58,940 nucleotides of DNA. It comes from Xanthobacteraceae bacterium. Lineage in GTDB: Bacteria > Pseudomonadota > Alphaproteobacteria > Rhizobiales > Xanthobacteraceae. A model generated the notes under the pieces. That model did no database searches. It saw only the letters and a program-made list of their open reading frames with translations, and was not told the origin of the DNA. The DNA lies in NCBI GenBank assembly GCA_031291445.1, contig JARLJA010000059.1, positions 1-58,940 on the forward strand, in the 5' to 3' direction. Position numbers and translations under genes: made by a program. Positions 30,790-39,500 of this stretch are shown piece after piece; position 1 is the first letter of the stretch; the number at the start of each line of letters is the position of its first letter.

Positions 30790-31245
30790 TCACGACGCCC
30801 GCACCGCGGCGATGCCGTCCCGCGCCAGCTGGTCGGCACGCTCGTTCTCGGCGTGGCCGGCGTGGCCCTTCACCCAGTGCCAGCGCACCTCGTGCTGGCC
30901 GAGCGCGGCGTCGAGCCGCTGCCACAACTCGACATTCTTGACCGGCTTCTTGTCGGCGGTGCGCCAGCCGTTCCGCTTCCAGCCGTGAATCCACTTGGTG
31001 ATGCCGTCGCGCACGTACTGGCTGTCGGTGGTGAGGTCGACCACCGCCGGCCGCTTCAGCGCCTCCAGCGCCGCGATCGCCGCCATCAGCTCCATGCGGT
31101 TGTTGGTGGTGTGGCGCTCGCCGCCGCTCAGTTCCTTCTCGCGCTCGCCGAAGCGCAGGATCGCGCCCCAGCCGCCGGGGCCCGGATTCCCCGAGCAGGC
31201 GCCGTCGGTGTAGACCAGGACATGGGGACGCGGCGCGTCGTTCAT
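30790..31245 (-). CDS. rnhA: Ribonuclease HI
   Basis: 151 aa. Catalytic acids D14 ([15 protein letters not shown]), E52 (RMELMAAI), D74 (TTDSQYV) and D138 (ENERADQLA) are all present. Degrades RNA in RNA-DNA hybrids. Its ATG overlaps the thrB stop by 4 bp (31242-31245), so it is translated with thrB. Confidence 0.97.
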   Translation of the reverse strand: MNDAPRPHVLVYTDGACSGNPGPGGWGAILRFGEREKELSGGERHTTNNRMELMAAIAALEALKRPAVVDLTTDSQYVRDGITKWIHGWKRNGWRTADKKPVKNVELWQRLDAALGQHEVRWHWVKGHAGHAENERADQLARDGIAAVRAS

Positions 31246-32222
31246 CCGGCCCTGCCTGAAAGTTCGACACCGTAATCGCGCACGCTCGCGACGCTCTGGT
31301 GGAAGCGCAGCTTGCGAAGATATTCCATCGGGTCCTTCGGCTTGACCAGCGCACCCGGCGGCACGTTGAGCCAGTCGACCGAGCGCGTCAGCAGGAACCG
31401 CACCGCCGCGCCGCGCGCCAAGAGCGGCAGCGCCTCCTGCTCCTCGACCGACAGGTCGCGCTCGCGGCAATAGGCATTGAGCAGCGCCCGCGCCTTGGTG
31501 ACGTTGAAGGCGTGGTCGGGCTCGAAGCACCAGGCGTTGAGGCAGATCGCGAGGTCGTAGGCCAGGATATCGTTGCAGGCGAAGTAGAAATCGATCAGGC
31601 CGGACAGCCTTTCGCCGAGGAACAGGACGTTGTCGGGAAACAGGTCGGCATGGATCACGCCGGCCGGCAGCGCCGTCGGCCACGCGCCTTCGAGGAAATC
31701 GAGCTCGGCGGCGAGCAGGTCGCGCAACCCGCGCTGGATCTCGTCGGCCCGCGGCGCCATGGCGTCGAACAGCGGCCGCCAGCCGGCGACCGACAGCGCA
31801 TTGGCCCGGCGCATGGCGAAATCCTGGCCGGCGAGATGCATCTTCGCCAGCGCGCCGCCGACCGCGGCGCAGTGCACCACGCTCGGCCGCCGCGGCCACA
31901 CGCCCTCGAGGAAATCGATGATCGCCGCCGGCCGCCCCGCCAGCGTGCCGAGCGCTTCGCCGGCGCGGGTGCGCACCGGCTGCGGGCAGGTGATGCCGTG
32001 CTCGGCGAGATGGGCCATCAGGCCGAGGAAGAACGGCAGGTCGCCGACCGCGACGCGCTTTTCGTACAGCGTCAGGAAATACGAGCCGCGGCTGGTATGG
32101 ATCAGGAAGTTCGAATTCTCGACGCCCTCGGCGATGCCCTTGTAGGACAGCAGCTCGCCGATATCGTAGCGGGCGAGGAAGTCGCCCAGTTCCTCGGCGG
32201 ACACATCGGTGTAGACCGCCAT
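31242..32222 (-). CDS. thrB: Homoserine kinase, ThrB type II (APH-fold)
   Basis: 326 aa aminoglycoside-phosphotransferase-like kinase. Begins [20 protein letters not shown] as in rhizobial ThrB; catalytic loop [13 protein letters not shown] and metal site LIDFYFA are present. Phosphorylates homoserine in threonine synthesis. 69 bp downstream of ispH, overlapping rnhA: the gene order ispH-thrB-rnhA is common in alphaproteobacteria. Confidence 0.95.
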   Translation of the reverse strand: MAVYTDVSAEELGDFLARYDIGELLSYKGIAEGVENSNFLIHTSRGSYFLTLYEKRVAVGDLPFFLGLMAHLAEHGITCPQPVRTRAGEALGTLAGRPAAIIDFLEGVWPRRPSVVHCAAVGGALAKMHLAGQDFAMRRANALSVAGWRPLFDAMAPRADEIQRGLRDLLAAELDFLEGAWPTALPAGVIHADLFPDNVLFLGERLSGLIDFYFACNDILAYDLAICLNAWCFEPDHAFNVTKARALLNAYCRERDLSVEEQEALPLLARGAAVRFLLTRSVDWLNVPPGALVKPKDPMEYLRKLRFHQSVASVRDYGVELSGRAG

Positions 32223-32291
32223 GCTAAATTTCCAGCCGCGACGTGCGCGTCATCTGGTCGCGAGCCTCTCGGAACACCGGCGATCGCACGC

Positions 32292-33266
32292 CTATTCCGC
32301 GGCGCTGACCTGCCGCAGCGGGCGCGGCAGCGGGAAGAATTCGGTTTCCTCGGCCGCCGTCACCGTCTCCACGCTCAGCTCGTAGTGGCTGGCGAAGGCG
32401 CCCATGATCTCCTCGACGATCACTTCCGGCGCCGAGGCGCCCGCGGTGATGCCGAGCCGGGTGATCCCGTCGAACATGCTCCAGTCGAGTTCCGAGGCGC
32501 GCTGCACCAGCACCGCGCGCGGGCAGCCCTCGCGCTCGGCGACCTCGCGCAGGCGCTGCGAGTTCGACGAATTCGGCGAGCCGACCACCACCATGGCGTC
32601 GACCAGATGCGCCACCTTCTTGACCGCCAGTTGGCGGTTGGTGGTGGCGTAGCAGATGTCTTCCTTGTGCGGCCCGGCGATGCCGGGGAAGCGCGCCTTG
32701 AGCGCCGCCACGATCTCGGTGGTGTCGTCGATCGACAGCGTGGTCTGGGTGATATAGGCGAGCTTGGCTTCGTCCTTCGGCACGAAGGACGCGACGTCCT
32801 CCACGGTCTCGATCAGCGCGACCGCGCCGGGCGGCAGCTGGCCGAGCGTGCCGACCACCTCGGGATGGCCGGCATGGCCGATCAGGATAATCTCGCGCCC
32901 GCGCTTGAAATGGATTTCGGCCTCGCGGTGGACCTTGGTCACCAGCGGACAGGTGGCGTCGAGGGAGAAGAACTTGCGGCTCTCCGCCTCCAGCGGGATC
33001 GACTTGGGCACGCCGTGGGCCGAGAACACCACGGGCGCGCTGGTGTCGGGAATTTCCTCGAGCTCCTCGACGAAGATGGCGCCCTTGGCGCGCAGGCTCT
33101 CGACCACGTAGCGGTTATGGACGATCTCGTGGCGGACATAGACCGGCGCGCCGTAGAGCGCGAGCGCCCGCTCGACGGTGTCGATGGCACGGACCACCCC
33201 GGCGCAGAAGCCGCGGGGAGAACAAAGATAGACCTTGAGGGTCGGTTTGGCTGGCTGCGACGGCAT
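32292..33266 (-). CDS. ispH: 4-hydroxy-3-methylbut-2-enyl diphosphate reductase
   Basis: 324-aa iron-sulfur enzyme, last step of the MEP isoprenoid pathway. Three cluster cysteines: FCAGV near the N-terminus, DATCPLV, and [10 protein letters not shown] in the C-terminal half. Substrate motifs SSNSQRL and HEIVHN are visible. First gene of the ispH-thrB-rnhA run. Confidence 0.96.
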   Translation of the reverse strand: MPSQPAKPTLKVYLCSPRGFCAGVVRAIDTVERALALYGAPVYVRHEIVHNRYVVESLRAKGAIFVEELEEIPDTSAPVVFSAHGVPKSIPLEAESRKFFSLDATCPLVTKVHREAEIHFKRGREIILIGHAGHPEVVGTLGQLPPGAVALIETVEDVASFVPKDEAKLAYITQTTLSIDDTTEIVAALKARFPGIAGPHKEDICYATTNRQLAVKKVAHLVDAMVVVGSPNSSNSQRLREVAEREGCPRAVLVQRASELDWSMFDGITRLGITAGASAPEVIVEEIMGAFASHYELSVETVTAAEETEFFPLPRPLRQVSAAE

Positions 33267-33664
33267 ATTGAACCCGGATTCGTGTGCCGATTGAGCGTCA
33301 CCAGGACCACCGATTCGACGACGCTGAACCGTCGCGGCACGTCCGCCGCAGCAACGCCAAATCGAAAGCAGTACTGGAATCAGAAGCTTGCTGTGCTTTT
33401 CGGCTTCCGGGAGGCATCTTGGACCAGGCCACGAAACCTCACGCTCCCCGCAAGCAGAGCAGTAGGCAATTGGGCCCCTCCGGTGTCCGTGTCAAGCCCG
33501 AAGCCCGGCGCAGTCCGCGGCAAGGCGGCAGGGTATACCGCTGGCGCCGGCACGCGCGCTTTTCCGCCGTCCGACCCGTTGTCCGCAGGGCCCCGCGGGA
33601 CGGCAAAACGCTGTCCGATCCGGCACATGAGCGCCGATCCAGGGGCCCGGTCCGGGCGAAAGCA

Positions 33665-33694
33665 TTGCAAATCAAGCCTCACGCGGACTATATA
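33665..33694 (+). promoter_or_regulatory. Probable sigma70-type promoter of trcR
   Basis: TTGCAA (33665-33670) and TATATA (33689-33694) with an 18-bp spacer, about 80 bp before the start codon. One of the best promoter matches seen in the window. Confidence 0.6.
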
Positions 33695-33729
33695 GGCGGC
33701 AATTCCCGTCATCGCTGATGACCACTGGT

Positions 33730-33755
33730 TCCGCCCCCAAAAAAAGCTGGGCGGA
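33730..33755 (+). promoter_or_regulatory. Hairpin in the trcR leader
   Basis: TCCGCCC (33730-33736) and GGGCGGA (33749-33755) form a perfect 7-bp stem with an A-rich loop, ending about 6 bp before the AAAGGAGAA ribosome site. It could modulate translation or RNA stability. Confidence 0.5.
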
Positions 33756-33773
33756 GCGCAAAGGAGAATTGCC

Positions 33774-34469
33774 ATGAGCAATGCGCCCCTGATGCCGAAG
33801 GCGACCGCCGTCTGGCTGGTCGACAACACCGCGCTGTCGTTCGATCAGGTCGCCGACTTCTGCAAGATGCACCCGCTGGAGATCCGCGCCATCGCCGACG
33901 GCGACGCCGCCCAGGGCATCAAGGGCATGGACCCGATCTCGTCGGGGCAATTGACCCGCGAGGAGATCGAGCGCGGCGAGAAGGACCCCAACTACCGCCT
34001 CAAGCTCGCCGAGTCCAAGGTCCGCCTGCCCGAAGCCAAGAAGAAGAAGGGGCCGCGCTACACCCCGGTGTCGCGGCGCCACGAGCGCCCGAGCGCGATC
34101 CTGTGGCTGGTGCGCAGCCACCCGGAGCTCAAGGACGCCCAGATCATGCGCCTGGTCGGCACCACCAAGACCACGATCCAGAGCGTACGCGACCGCACCC
34201 ACTGGAATGCCTCGACGCTGACCCCGATGGACCCGGTGACGCTCGGCCTGTGCTCGCAGATCGACCTCGACTTCGAGGTCCAGCGCGCCGCCAAGGAAAA
34301 GCCGGTGGTCGAGCAGTATGGCGGCGCGACGCTGCTGCCGGCCTCCGAGACCACCCGCAAGGAAGCCGAGCTGGAGCACGCCGGCAACCGGGAAGAACTC
34401 GACGACGCGGCGGTGTTCGCCAAGCTCAAGAACATCGGCGGCGGCAAGAAGCCGGTCGACGAGGACTGA
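33774..34469 (+). CDS. trcR: Cell cycle transcriptional regulator TrcR (DUF1013)
   Basis: 231 aa. Family hallmark: LMPKATAVWLVDNTALSFDQVADFC (read in parts), then KKKGPRYTPVSRRHERPSAI and LVGTTKTTIQSVRDRTHW, a helix-turn-helix-like segment. DUF1013/TrcR is an alphaproteobacterial factor reported to act with RNA polymerase. Ideal ribosome site AAAGGAG. Ends with a charged acidic tail. Monocistronic. Confidence 0.9.
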   Translation: MSNAPLMPKATAVWLVDNTALSFDQVADFCKMHPLEIRAIADGDAAQGIKGMDPISSGQLTREEIERGEKDPNYRLKLAESKVRLPEAKKKKGPRYTPVSRRHERPSAILWLVRSHPELKDAQIMRLVGTTKTTIQSVRDRTHWNASTLTPMDPVTLGLCSQIDLDFEVQRAAKEKPVVEQYGGATLLPASETTRKEAELEHAGNREELDDAAVFAKLKNIGGGKKPVDED

Positions 34470-34527
34470 GCGGAGCGGGTCGGGAGCGAGGCGTTCCCGT
34501 TCTTCCTGGGAGGCTCCGCCACCCTCT

Positions 34528-34620
34528 GCGTCACCCGCGGGCTTGACCCGCGGGTCCACTCTTCACCACATCGCGTGGACGCCAAAGAGTGGATGCGCGG
34601 GTCAAGCCCGCGCATGACGG
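34528..34620. repeat. Dispersed palindromic repeat, short subtype, copy 2
   Basis: About 93 bp between convergent trcR and the DsbA-like gene. Its first 30 bases are nearly identical to copy 1 (GCGTCACCCGCGGGCTTGAC). It ends with GGATGCGCGGGTCAAGC and GCGCATGACGG. The right arm is shared with the copy at 43287-43376. Confidence 0.88.
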
Positions 34621-34719
34621 GTACAAGCAGCGCAGTTCGTCGCGCCGGACTGACGCCCACTCACGCCTTCTTCAGGAACTCGGTCCCAAGCACGAGGGTC
34701 TGATGCTGTGCGGAAATGC

Positions 34720-35382
34720 CTACTTCTTCGCCTTCGCCGCCGCCGTGCGCGCATCGGCGATCGCCGCCTTGAACATCTCGGCCGTGATGCCGCCGGGCAC
34801 GCGGAAGGTGCCGATGATGAAGGCCGGCGTGCCGTGGAAGTCGAAGGCCTCCGCCTGGGCGTTGTTGCGCTTGAGCAGCGCGTCGATGTCGTCGCGATGG
34901 GCGGCGAGATCGACCTCGGCCTTGGCGACGTCGACGCCGGCGGCGGTGAGCGTGTCGCGGATCACGGATTCGGTCAGCCGCCCCTTGGCCGCCATCAACG
35001 CGTGGTGGCTCACCTCGTACTTGTCCTGGTAGCGCGTCGCCAGCACCAGCCGCGCGGCGAAGTCCGACGGCGGCCCCAGGATCGGCCAGTCCTTCATGAC
35101 GAGGCGGACGTGCCCGTCCTCGCGCACCACCTGGTCGAGATCGGGCGCGATCTTGCGGCAGTACGGGCACTGGTAGTCGAAATAGGCCACGATGGTGATG
35201 TCGCCCTGCGGGTTTCCCAGCACCGGAATCTCGGGGTCGCGCAGCACCGCGTCGCGCGACAGAGTGGGATCGGCCCGCTGCGCGCGGCCGTCAGCCGCCG
35301 GCAGTGCGGCCAGGCCCACGGCAACGAGCGCCAGCACAAGCCAGCGGCGCCGCGACGGACCGTTATGCGAGGTGAAAATCAT
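34720..35382 (-). CDS. DsbA-family thiol-disulfide oxidoreductase, exported
   Basis: 220 aa. N-terminal basic residues and hydrophobic core (RRRWLVLALVAVGLAALPAADG) act as a signal sequence. Thioredoxin fold with the active site C72-P-Y-C75 (FDYQCPYCRK) and the cis-Pro loop GTPAFIIG. Similar to the DsbA/ScsC-like 'thioredoxin_4' proteins. Forms or isomerises disulfides in the periplasm. I chose ATG 35382 (MIFTSHNG); the longer frame lacks signal-peptide logic. No dsbB nearby. Confidence 0.9.
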   Translation of the reverse strand: MIFTSHNGPSRRRWLVLALVAVGLAALPAADGRAQRADPTLSRDAVLRDPEIPVLGNPQGDITIVAYFDYQCPYCRKIAPDLDQVVREDGHVRLVMKDWPILGPPSDFAARLVLATRYQDKYEVSHHALMAAKGRLTESVIRDTLTAAGVDVAKAEVDLAAHRDDIDALLKRNNAQAEAFDFHGTPAFIIGTFRVPGGITAEMFKAAIADARTAAAKAKK

Positions 35383-35445
35383 GTCGGTCCGATCTGAATG
35401 TCCGAGGAGCGGCGCGCCCGGTGGCCCGATCAACGCGCCGACAGA

Positions 35446-35742
35446 TCACCTGGGGGTCGCGGGATTATTAATCATAAAGTCTCCCAGCCTGCTGGAATTC
35501 TTTTTGTCCTGCTGCGCCCGCAGGCTCGCGGCATAGTCGCGTTCCTTGCGGCAGCTGACGTATTGATCGGAGCCGAGCTTGAAGCCCTTGGCCTGGCAAT
35601 AGGCGTCGTCGTCGGGCGCCGGCGTGCTGGCCGCGGCCTGCGGCCGCTCCTCCTGCTGGGCGCAGCCCGCCAGCAGGATACCGGTCACCACCGTCGCCGC
35701 GGCAAGAAGTCCCTTCCCAATCCAAGTCACATTCGAAGCCAT
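35446..35742 (-). CDS. Small lipoprotein of unknown function
   Basis: 98 aa. Lipobox ILLAGC after a 20-residue hydrophobic stretch, so C27 should be lipidated. The mature part is short: a Pro/Ala linker, then YCQAKGFKLGSDQYVSCRKERDYA with two cysteines, similar to small rhizobial envelope lipoproteins. Lies between prpE and the DsbA-like gene on the same strand; a disulfide formed by that neighbour is possible but only inferred. Confidence 0.82.
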   Translation of the reverse strand: MASNVTWIGKGLLAAATVVTGILLAGCAQQEERPQAAASTPAPDDDAYCQAKGFKLGSDQYVSCRKERDYAASLRAQQDKKNSSRLGDFMINNPATPR

Positions 35743-35827
35743 CCCGATCCCTGTCGTCTGCCCGTTCCCGAGAGGTAAACCCGAACCAGGAACTTGGCAA
35801 AGGCGGCGGAACGATGGTCCCGCCGGA

Positions 35828-37741
35828 TCAGGACGTCAGCCCCTTGCGCTGCAGCGCGCTGCCGATCTCCGCGAGCGCCTCCGGATCGTCGATGGTGGCC
35901 GGCATGCTCCAGCTGTCGCCATCGGCGATCTTCTTCATGGTGCCCCGCAGGATCTTGCCGGAGCGGGTCTTCGGCAGCCGGTTGACCGTGATGGCGATCT
36001 TGAAGGCGGCGACCGGTCCGATCCTGTCGCGCACCAGCGCGACGATTTCCTTCTCGATCTCGGCGGGGGCGCGGGTGACGCCGGCCTTGAGCACGACGAA
36101 GCCGCAGGGCACCTCGCCCTTGAGCGGGTCCTTGATGCCGAGCACCGCGCATTCGGCGACGTCGGGATGCGAGGCCAGCACCTCCTCCATGCCCCCGGTC
36201 GACAACCGATGGCCGGCGACGTTGATGATGTCGTCGGTGCGGCCCATCACGAAGACGTAGCCGTCGTCGTCCTTGTAGCCGGCGTCCGAGGTCTTGTAGT
36301 AGCCGGGAAACTCGGTGAGGTAGGATTCACGGAAGCGGTCGTCCTGCTGCCACAGGGTCGGCAGGCAGCCCGGCGGCATCGGCAGCTTGATGACGATCGA
36401 CCCCATCTTGTTGGCGGCGACGGGCTTCGCCGCCTCGTCGACCACGTCGACCTGATAGCCAGGCATCGGCACCGTCGGCGAGCCGTGCTTGACCGGCAGG
36501 ACGCCGAGCCCGACCGGATTGCCGGCGATGCACCAGCCGGTCTCGGTCTGCCACCAGTGATCGATCACCGGCACCTTGAGCTGGCGCTCGGCCCACTCCA
36601 CCGTCGGCGGGTCGGCGCGCTCGCCGGCGAGGAACAGGGTGCGGAACCGCGACAGGTCGTATTTGCGGATCAGTTCGCCGGCCGGATCCTCCTTGCGCAA
36701 GGCGCGGAACGCGGTCGGCGCGGTGAACAGCGCCACCGCCTTGTGCTCCGCGATCACCCGCCAATAGGCGCCGGCGTCGGGGGTGCCGACCGGCTTGCCC
36801 TCGTACATGATCGAGGTCGCGCCATGCAGCAGCGGCGCGTAGATGATGTAGCTGTGGCCCACCACCCAGCCGATGTCCGAGCCGCACCACCACACCTCGC
36901 CGGGCTTGACGCCGTAGAGGTTGAACATCGACCACTTCAGGGCCACCGCGTGGCCGCCATTGTCACGAACTACGCCCTTGGGAATGCCGGTGGTGCCGGA
37001 AGTGTAGAGAATGTAGAGCGGGTCGGTGGCCCGCAGCGGCACGCAGGGCGCCGCCTTGCCGGCGTCGAGCGCGGCGGCGCGCAGCTCCGCCCAATCGTGG
37101 TCGCGGCCGGCGACCAGCGTGCACGGCTCCTGCGGACGCTGCAGCACGATGGTGGTCGGAACCTGGTGGGCGGCGAGCCGGATCGCCTCGTCGAGCAGCG
37201 GCTTGTAGTGGACGATGCGGCCGGGCTCGAGCCCGCAGCTCGCCGACATGATCAGCCTGGGGTGGGCGTCGTCGATGCGGGTGGCGAGCTCCTTGGCGGC
37301 GAAGCCGCCGAACACCACCGAATGCACCGCGCCGATCCGGGCGCAGGCCAGCATCGCGATCATCGCTTCGGGCACCATCGGCATGTAGATCAGCACGCGA
37401 TCGCCCTTGGCGACGCCGAAGTCCTGCATCACAGCGGCCAGCGCAGCGACCTCGCGCAGCATCTCGCGATAGGTGAGCCGCGTCACGCTGCCGGCGAGCG
37501 GCGAGTCGTGGATCAGGGCGTCCTGGTCGCCGCGGCCGGCCGCGACCTGGCGGTCGAGCGCATTGTAGCAGGTGTTCAGCACGCCGTCGGCGAACCAGCG
37601 GCCGTAGGGGCCCTGGGTCGGATCGAAGATCGTCCTGGGAAATTCGACCCAGTCGATGTCGCGCGCCGCCTCCGCCCAGAAGCCTTCCGGATCGCGCGAC
37701 GCGCGGGCGTAAACCTCGTGATAGCGGCTTGGGGCGGACAT
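35828..37741 (-). CDS. prpE: Propionyl-CoA synthetase
   Basis: 637-aa AMP-forming acyl-CoA synthetase. Nucleotide motif YTSGTTGIPKG, the PrpE-type N-terminal region (EGFWAEAARDIDW), substrate region HWWQTETGW, and C-terminal TRSGKILRG with the regulatory/catalytic Lys near residue 596. The length and the IYMPMVPEAMIAMLACARIG block fit PrpE better than Acs (about 650 aa). Activates propionate, with some acetate activity likely. Confidence 0.88.
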   Translation of the reverse strand: MSAPSRYHEVYARASRDPEGFWAEAARDIDWVEFPRTIFDPTQGPYGRWFADGVLNTCYNALDRQVAAGRGDQDALIHDSPLAGSVTRLTYREMLREVAALAAVMQDFGVAKGDRVLIYMPMVPEAMIAMLACARIGAVHSVVFGGFAAKELATRIDDAHPRLIMSASCGLEPGRIVHYKPLLDEAIRLAAHQVPTTIVLQRPQEPCTLVAGRDHDWAELRAAALDAGKAAPCVPLRATDPLYILYTSGTTGIPKGVVRDNGGHAVALKWSMFNLYGVKPGEVWWCGSDIGWVVGHSYIIYAPLLHGATSIMYEGKPVGTPDAGAYWRVIAEHKAVALFTAPTAFRALRKEDPAGELIRKYDLSRFRTLFLAGERADPPTVEWAERQLKVPVIDHWWQTETGWCIAGNPVGLGVLPVKHGSPTVPMPGYQVDVVDEAAKPVAANKMGSIVIKLPMPPGCLPTLWQQDDRFRESYLTEFPGYYKTSDAGYKDDDGYVFVMGRTDDIINVAGHRLSTGGMEEVLASHPDVAECAVLGIKDPLKGEVPCGFVVLKAGVTRAPAEIEKEIVALVRDRIGPVAAFKIAITVNRLPKTRSGKILRGTMKKIADGDSWSMPATIDDPEALAEIGSALQRKGLTS

Positions 37742-37852
37742 GGCGGTCTCCCGTATCTTGTGTGTGTTTTGACAGCTATTGTCACGGGAAGGAAGGCCAG
37801 TTCAAGCCGGAATGCGCCGCCCGGAAACCGCGACGGGTTGGACCTTCGGCTA

Positions 37853-37924
37853 GTGTGGCGGCTCAGAAATTCGCTTCATTCTCGCAGCGACCTCCGGAAG
37901 CGAATTTCTGAACCAAAACCACAC
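37853..37924. repeat. 72-bp inverted-repeat element
   Basis: Outer arms GTGTGG (37853-37858) and CCACAC (37919-37924); inner perfect 14-bp arms CAGAAATTCGCTTC (37864-37877) and GAAGCGAATTTCTG (37897-37910) around a 19-bp loop. AT content is higher than in the flanks. Lies between the prpE start and the TPR-protein stop. Looks like a small non-coding mobile or palindromic element; no coding capacity. Confidence 0.88.
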
Positions 37925-37994
37925 GCCGACCCGGCGAGCGTCAGAAAGCGCGCGCGTACCGCCGGCCAGCTGCAAATCGATCGCGACACCGCGC

Positions 37995-39380
37995 TCAGTT
38001 GGCGCTCGCCGGCGTCGCGCGCAGCCGCTGCAGGCGGATCTGCAGGGCGGTATGGAGGTCGTAGTCGGGCTGGCCGAAGGAGGCGTTGCGCGCCGCGAGA
38101 AAATCGCGCTGCTGGCCGCGCAGCGCGGCGACCGCGCGGCCGCCCGCCGCCCCCGCCGCCTTGAGCGCCTGGGCGTAGGCCTCGGCGATGTCGTGATCGA
38201 GCTGGCGCAGCGAGGCATCGGCGCAGATCGCCTTTTCCACCGGACGCCTGGCGGTGGCGCAATCGAACGAGGCGCCAGCCTCGGTGGCAGCGGCCGCCTG
38301 CAGCGGCATGGTGGCGCCGAGCCGCTCGATCTCGAGCGCGAGCTTCCTGCGGCTTTCCGCCACCGCGTCGAGCGCCGGGTTGAGCCGCAGCGCCGCGTCG
38401 TAATCGGCCAGCGCCCGCGCGCGATCGCCCTTCTGGCGGAACACGACGCCGCGATTGGCATAGGCGAACGCGAAGTTCGGATCGAGCTCGAGCGCAGCAT
38501 CGTAGTCGGCCAGCGCGCGATCGAGCTCGCCCTTGTAGAGATGGGAATCGCCGCGGTTGGTCAGGAAATTGGCCTTCGGCCGAATCCGGATCGCGGCGTC
38601 GTAGTCGGCGATCGCCTTGTCGAACTCGCGGTTCTCCGCATAGGACAGCCCGCGGTTGTCGAAATATTCCGGCACCGTGGGATCGAGACGGATCGCCTCG
38701 CTGTCGTCGGCGAGCGCCTTGTCGTTGCGGCCGATCTTCTTGTAGGCCGCGCCGCGGTTGGTGAAGGTCTGGGCGTGGCTCGGGTCGAGCCGGATCGCCT
38801 CGTCATCGTCCCGGATCGCGGCCTGGTAGTCGCCCTTGAAGTAATAGGCCGCGCCGCGGTCGGAGAACGCCTGGGCGGACGACGGATCGAGGCGGATCGC
38901 CTCGTTGTAGTCCTCGATGGCGCGATCGAACTGGCGCAGGTTGTTGAAGGCGTTGCCGCGGCCGCCGAAGGCCGCCGCGTCATTGGGATCGATCCGGATG
39001 GCCTCGTTGAAATCCCGGATCGCGCGATCGAGGTCGCCGCCGCTGTGGCGGATCAATTCGCCGCGCGAGCGGAACGCGGGCGCGCTGCCGGCATCGAGCG
39101 CGATGGCGCGGTCGAGGTCGGCCATGGCGCGCGCGGTCTCGCCCTTGCGGTCGAGCGCGCCGGCACGGACGACCAGCGCGGCGGCGCGCTCCGCGCCCGG
39201 CGTCGCCGCGGCGTCGATCCGCGCCGTGCAACTCGCGATCAGGTCATCGGCTGGCGCCTTGCCGTCGACCGCGCAGGCAGTGGAACCGGCCGGGGCCGTG
39301 CCCTGGGCGGATGCCGCCGGCACGCCACCGGATACCGCAACGGCGACGGCCGACAGAACGACGAAGACGATGAGGCGCAT
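37995..39380 (-). CDS. Exported TPR protein with C-terminal LprI-like domain
   Basis: 461 aa. Signal peptide (MRLIVFVVLSAVAVAVSGGV...SAQG). About eight tetratricopeptide repeats (residues about 75-345; for example IDPNDAAAFGGRGNAF, LDPSSAQAFSDRGAAY). The C-terminal 85 residues match the LprI/DUF1311 lysozyme-inhibitor pattern: FDCATARRPVEKAICAD, LDHDIAEAYAQAL, LRGQQRDFLAARN. Likely a periplasmic protein-binding scaffold. I chose ATG 39380, directly before the signal peptide. Confidence 0.85.
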   Translation of the reverse strand: MRLIVFVVLSAVAVAVSGGVPAASAQGTAPAGSTACAVDGKAPADDLIASCTARIDAAATPGAERAAALVVRAGALDRKGETARAMADLDRAIALDAGSAPAFRSRGELIRHSGGDLDRAIRDFNEAIRIDPNDAAAFGGRGNAFNNLRQFDRAIEDYNEAIRLDPSSAQAFSDRGAAYYFKGDYQAAIRDDDEAIRLDPSHAQTFTNRGAAYKKIGRNDKALADDSEAIRLDPTVPEYFDNRGLSYAENREFDKAIADYDAAIRIRPKANFLTNRGDSHLYKGELDRALADYDAALELDPNFAFAYANRGVVFRQKGDRARALADYDAALRLNPALDAVAESRRKLALEIERLGATMPLQAAAATEAGASFDCATARRPVEKAICADASLRQLDHDIAEAYAQALKAAGAAGGRAVAALRGQQRDFLAARNASFGQPDYDLHTALQIRLQRLRATPASAN

Positions 39381-39500
39381 GACCGGCTCTTCAAGATCCG
39401 CAAGAAAGCGTCGCACCATAGTCGCCCGCCTCCGCCCGGCGGTTCAAGCGCGCATAACGGCGGCCGCGCCACAGGATGAGCGGACCGGCGCGGCGCGCAG

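Larger units (their letters stand above)
33267..33773. other. Divergent intergenic region ispH / trcR
   Basis: 507 bp without a convincing protein gene on either strand; frames that cross it have low-complexity GC-driven translations. It contains the trcR promoter and leader (separate entries). The left 390 bp (33270-33660) hold nothing I recognise. Confidence 0.5.

Noticed and set aside
33284-33718. Plus-strand open frame in the ispH/trcR gap
   Set aside because: Low-complexity basic translation, no ribosome site, and it overlaps the trcR promoter.
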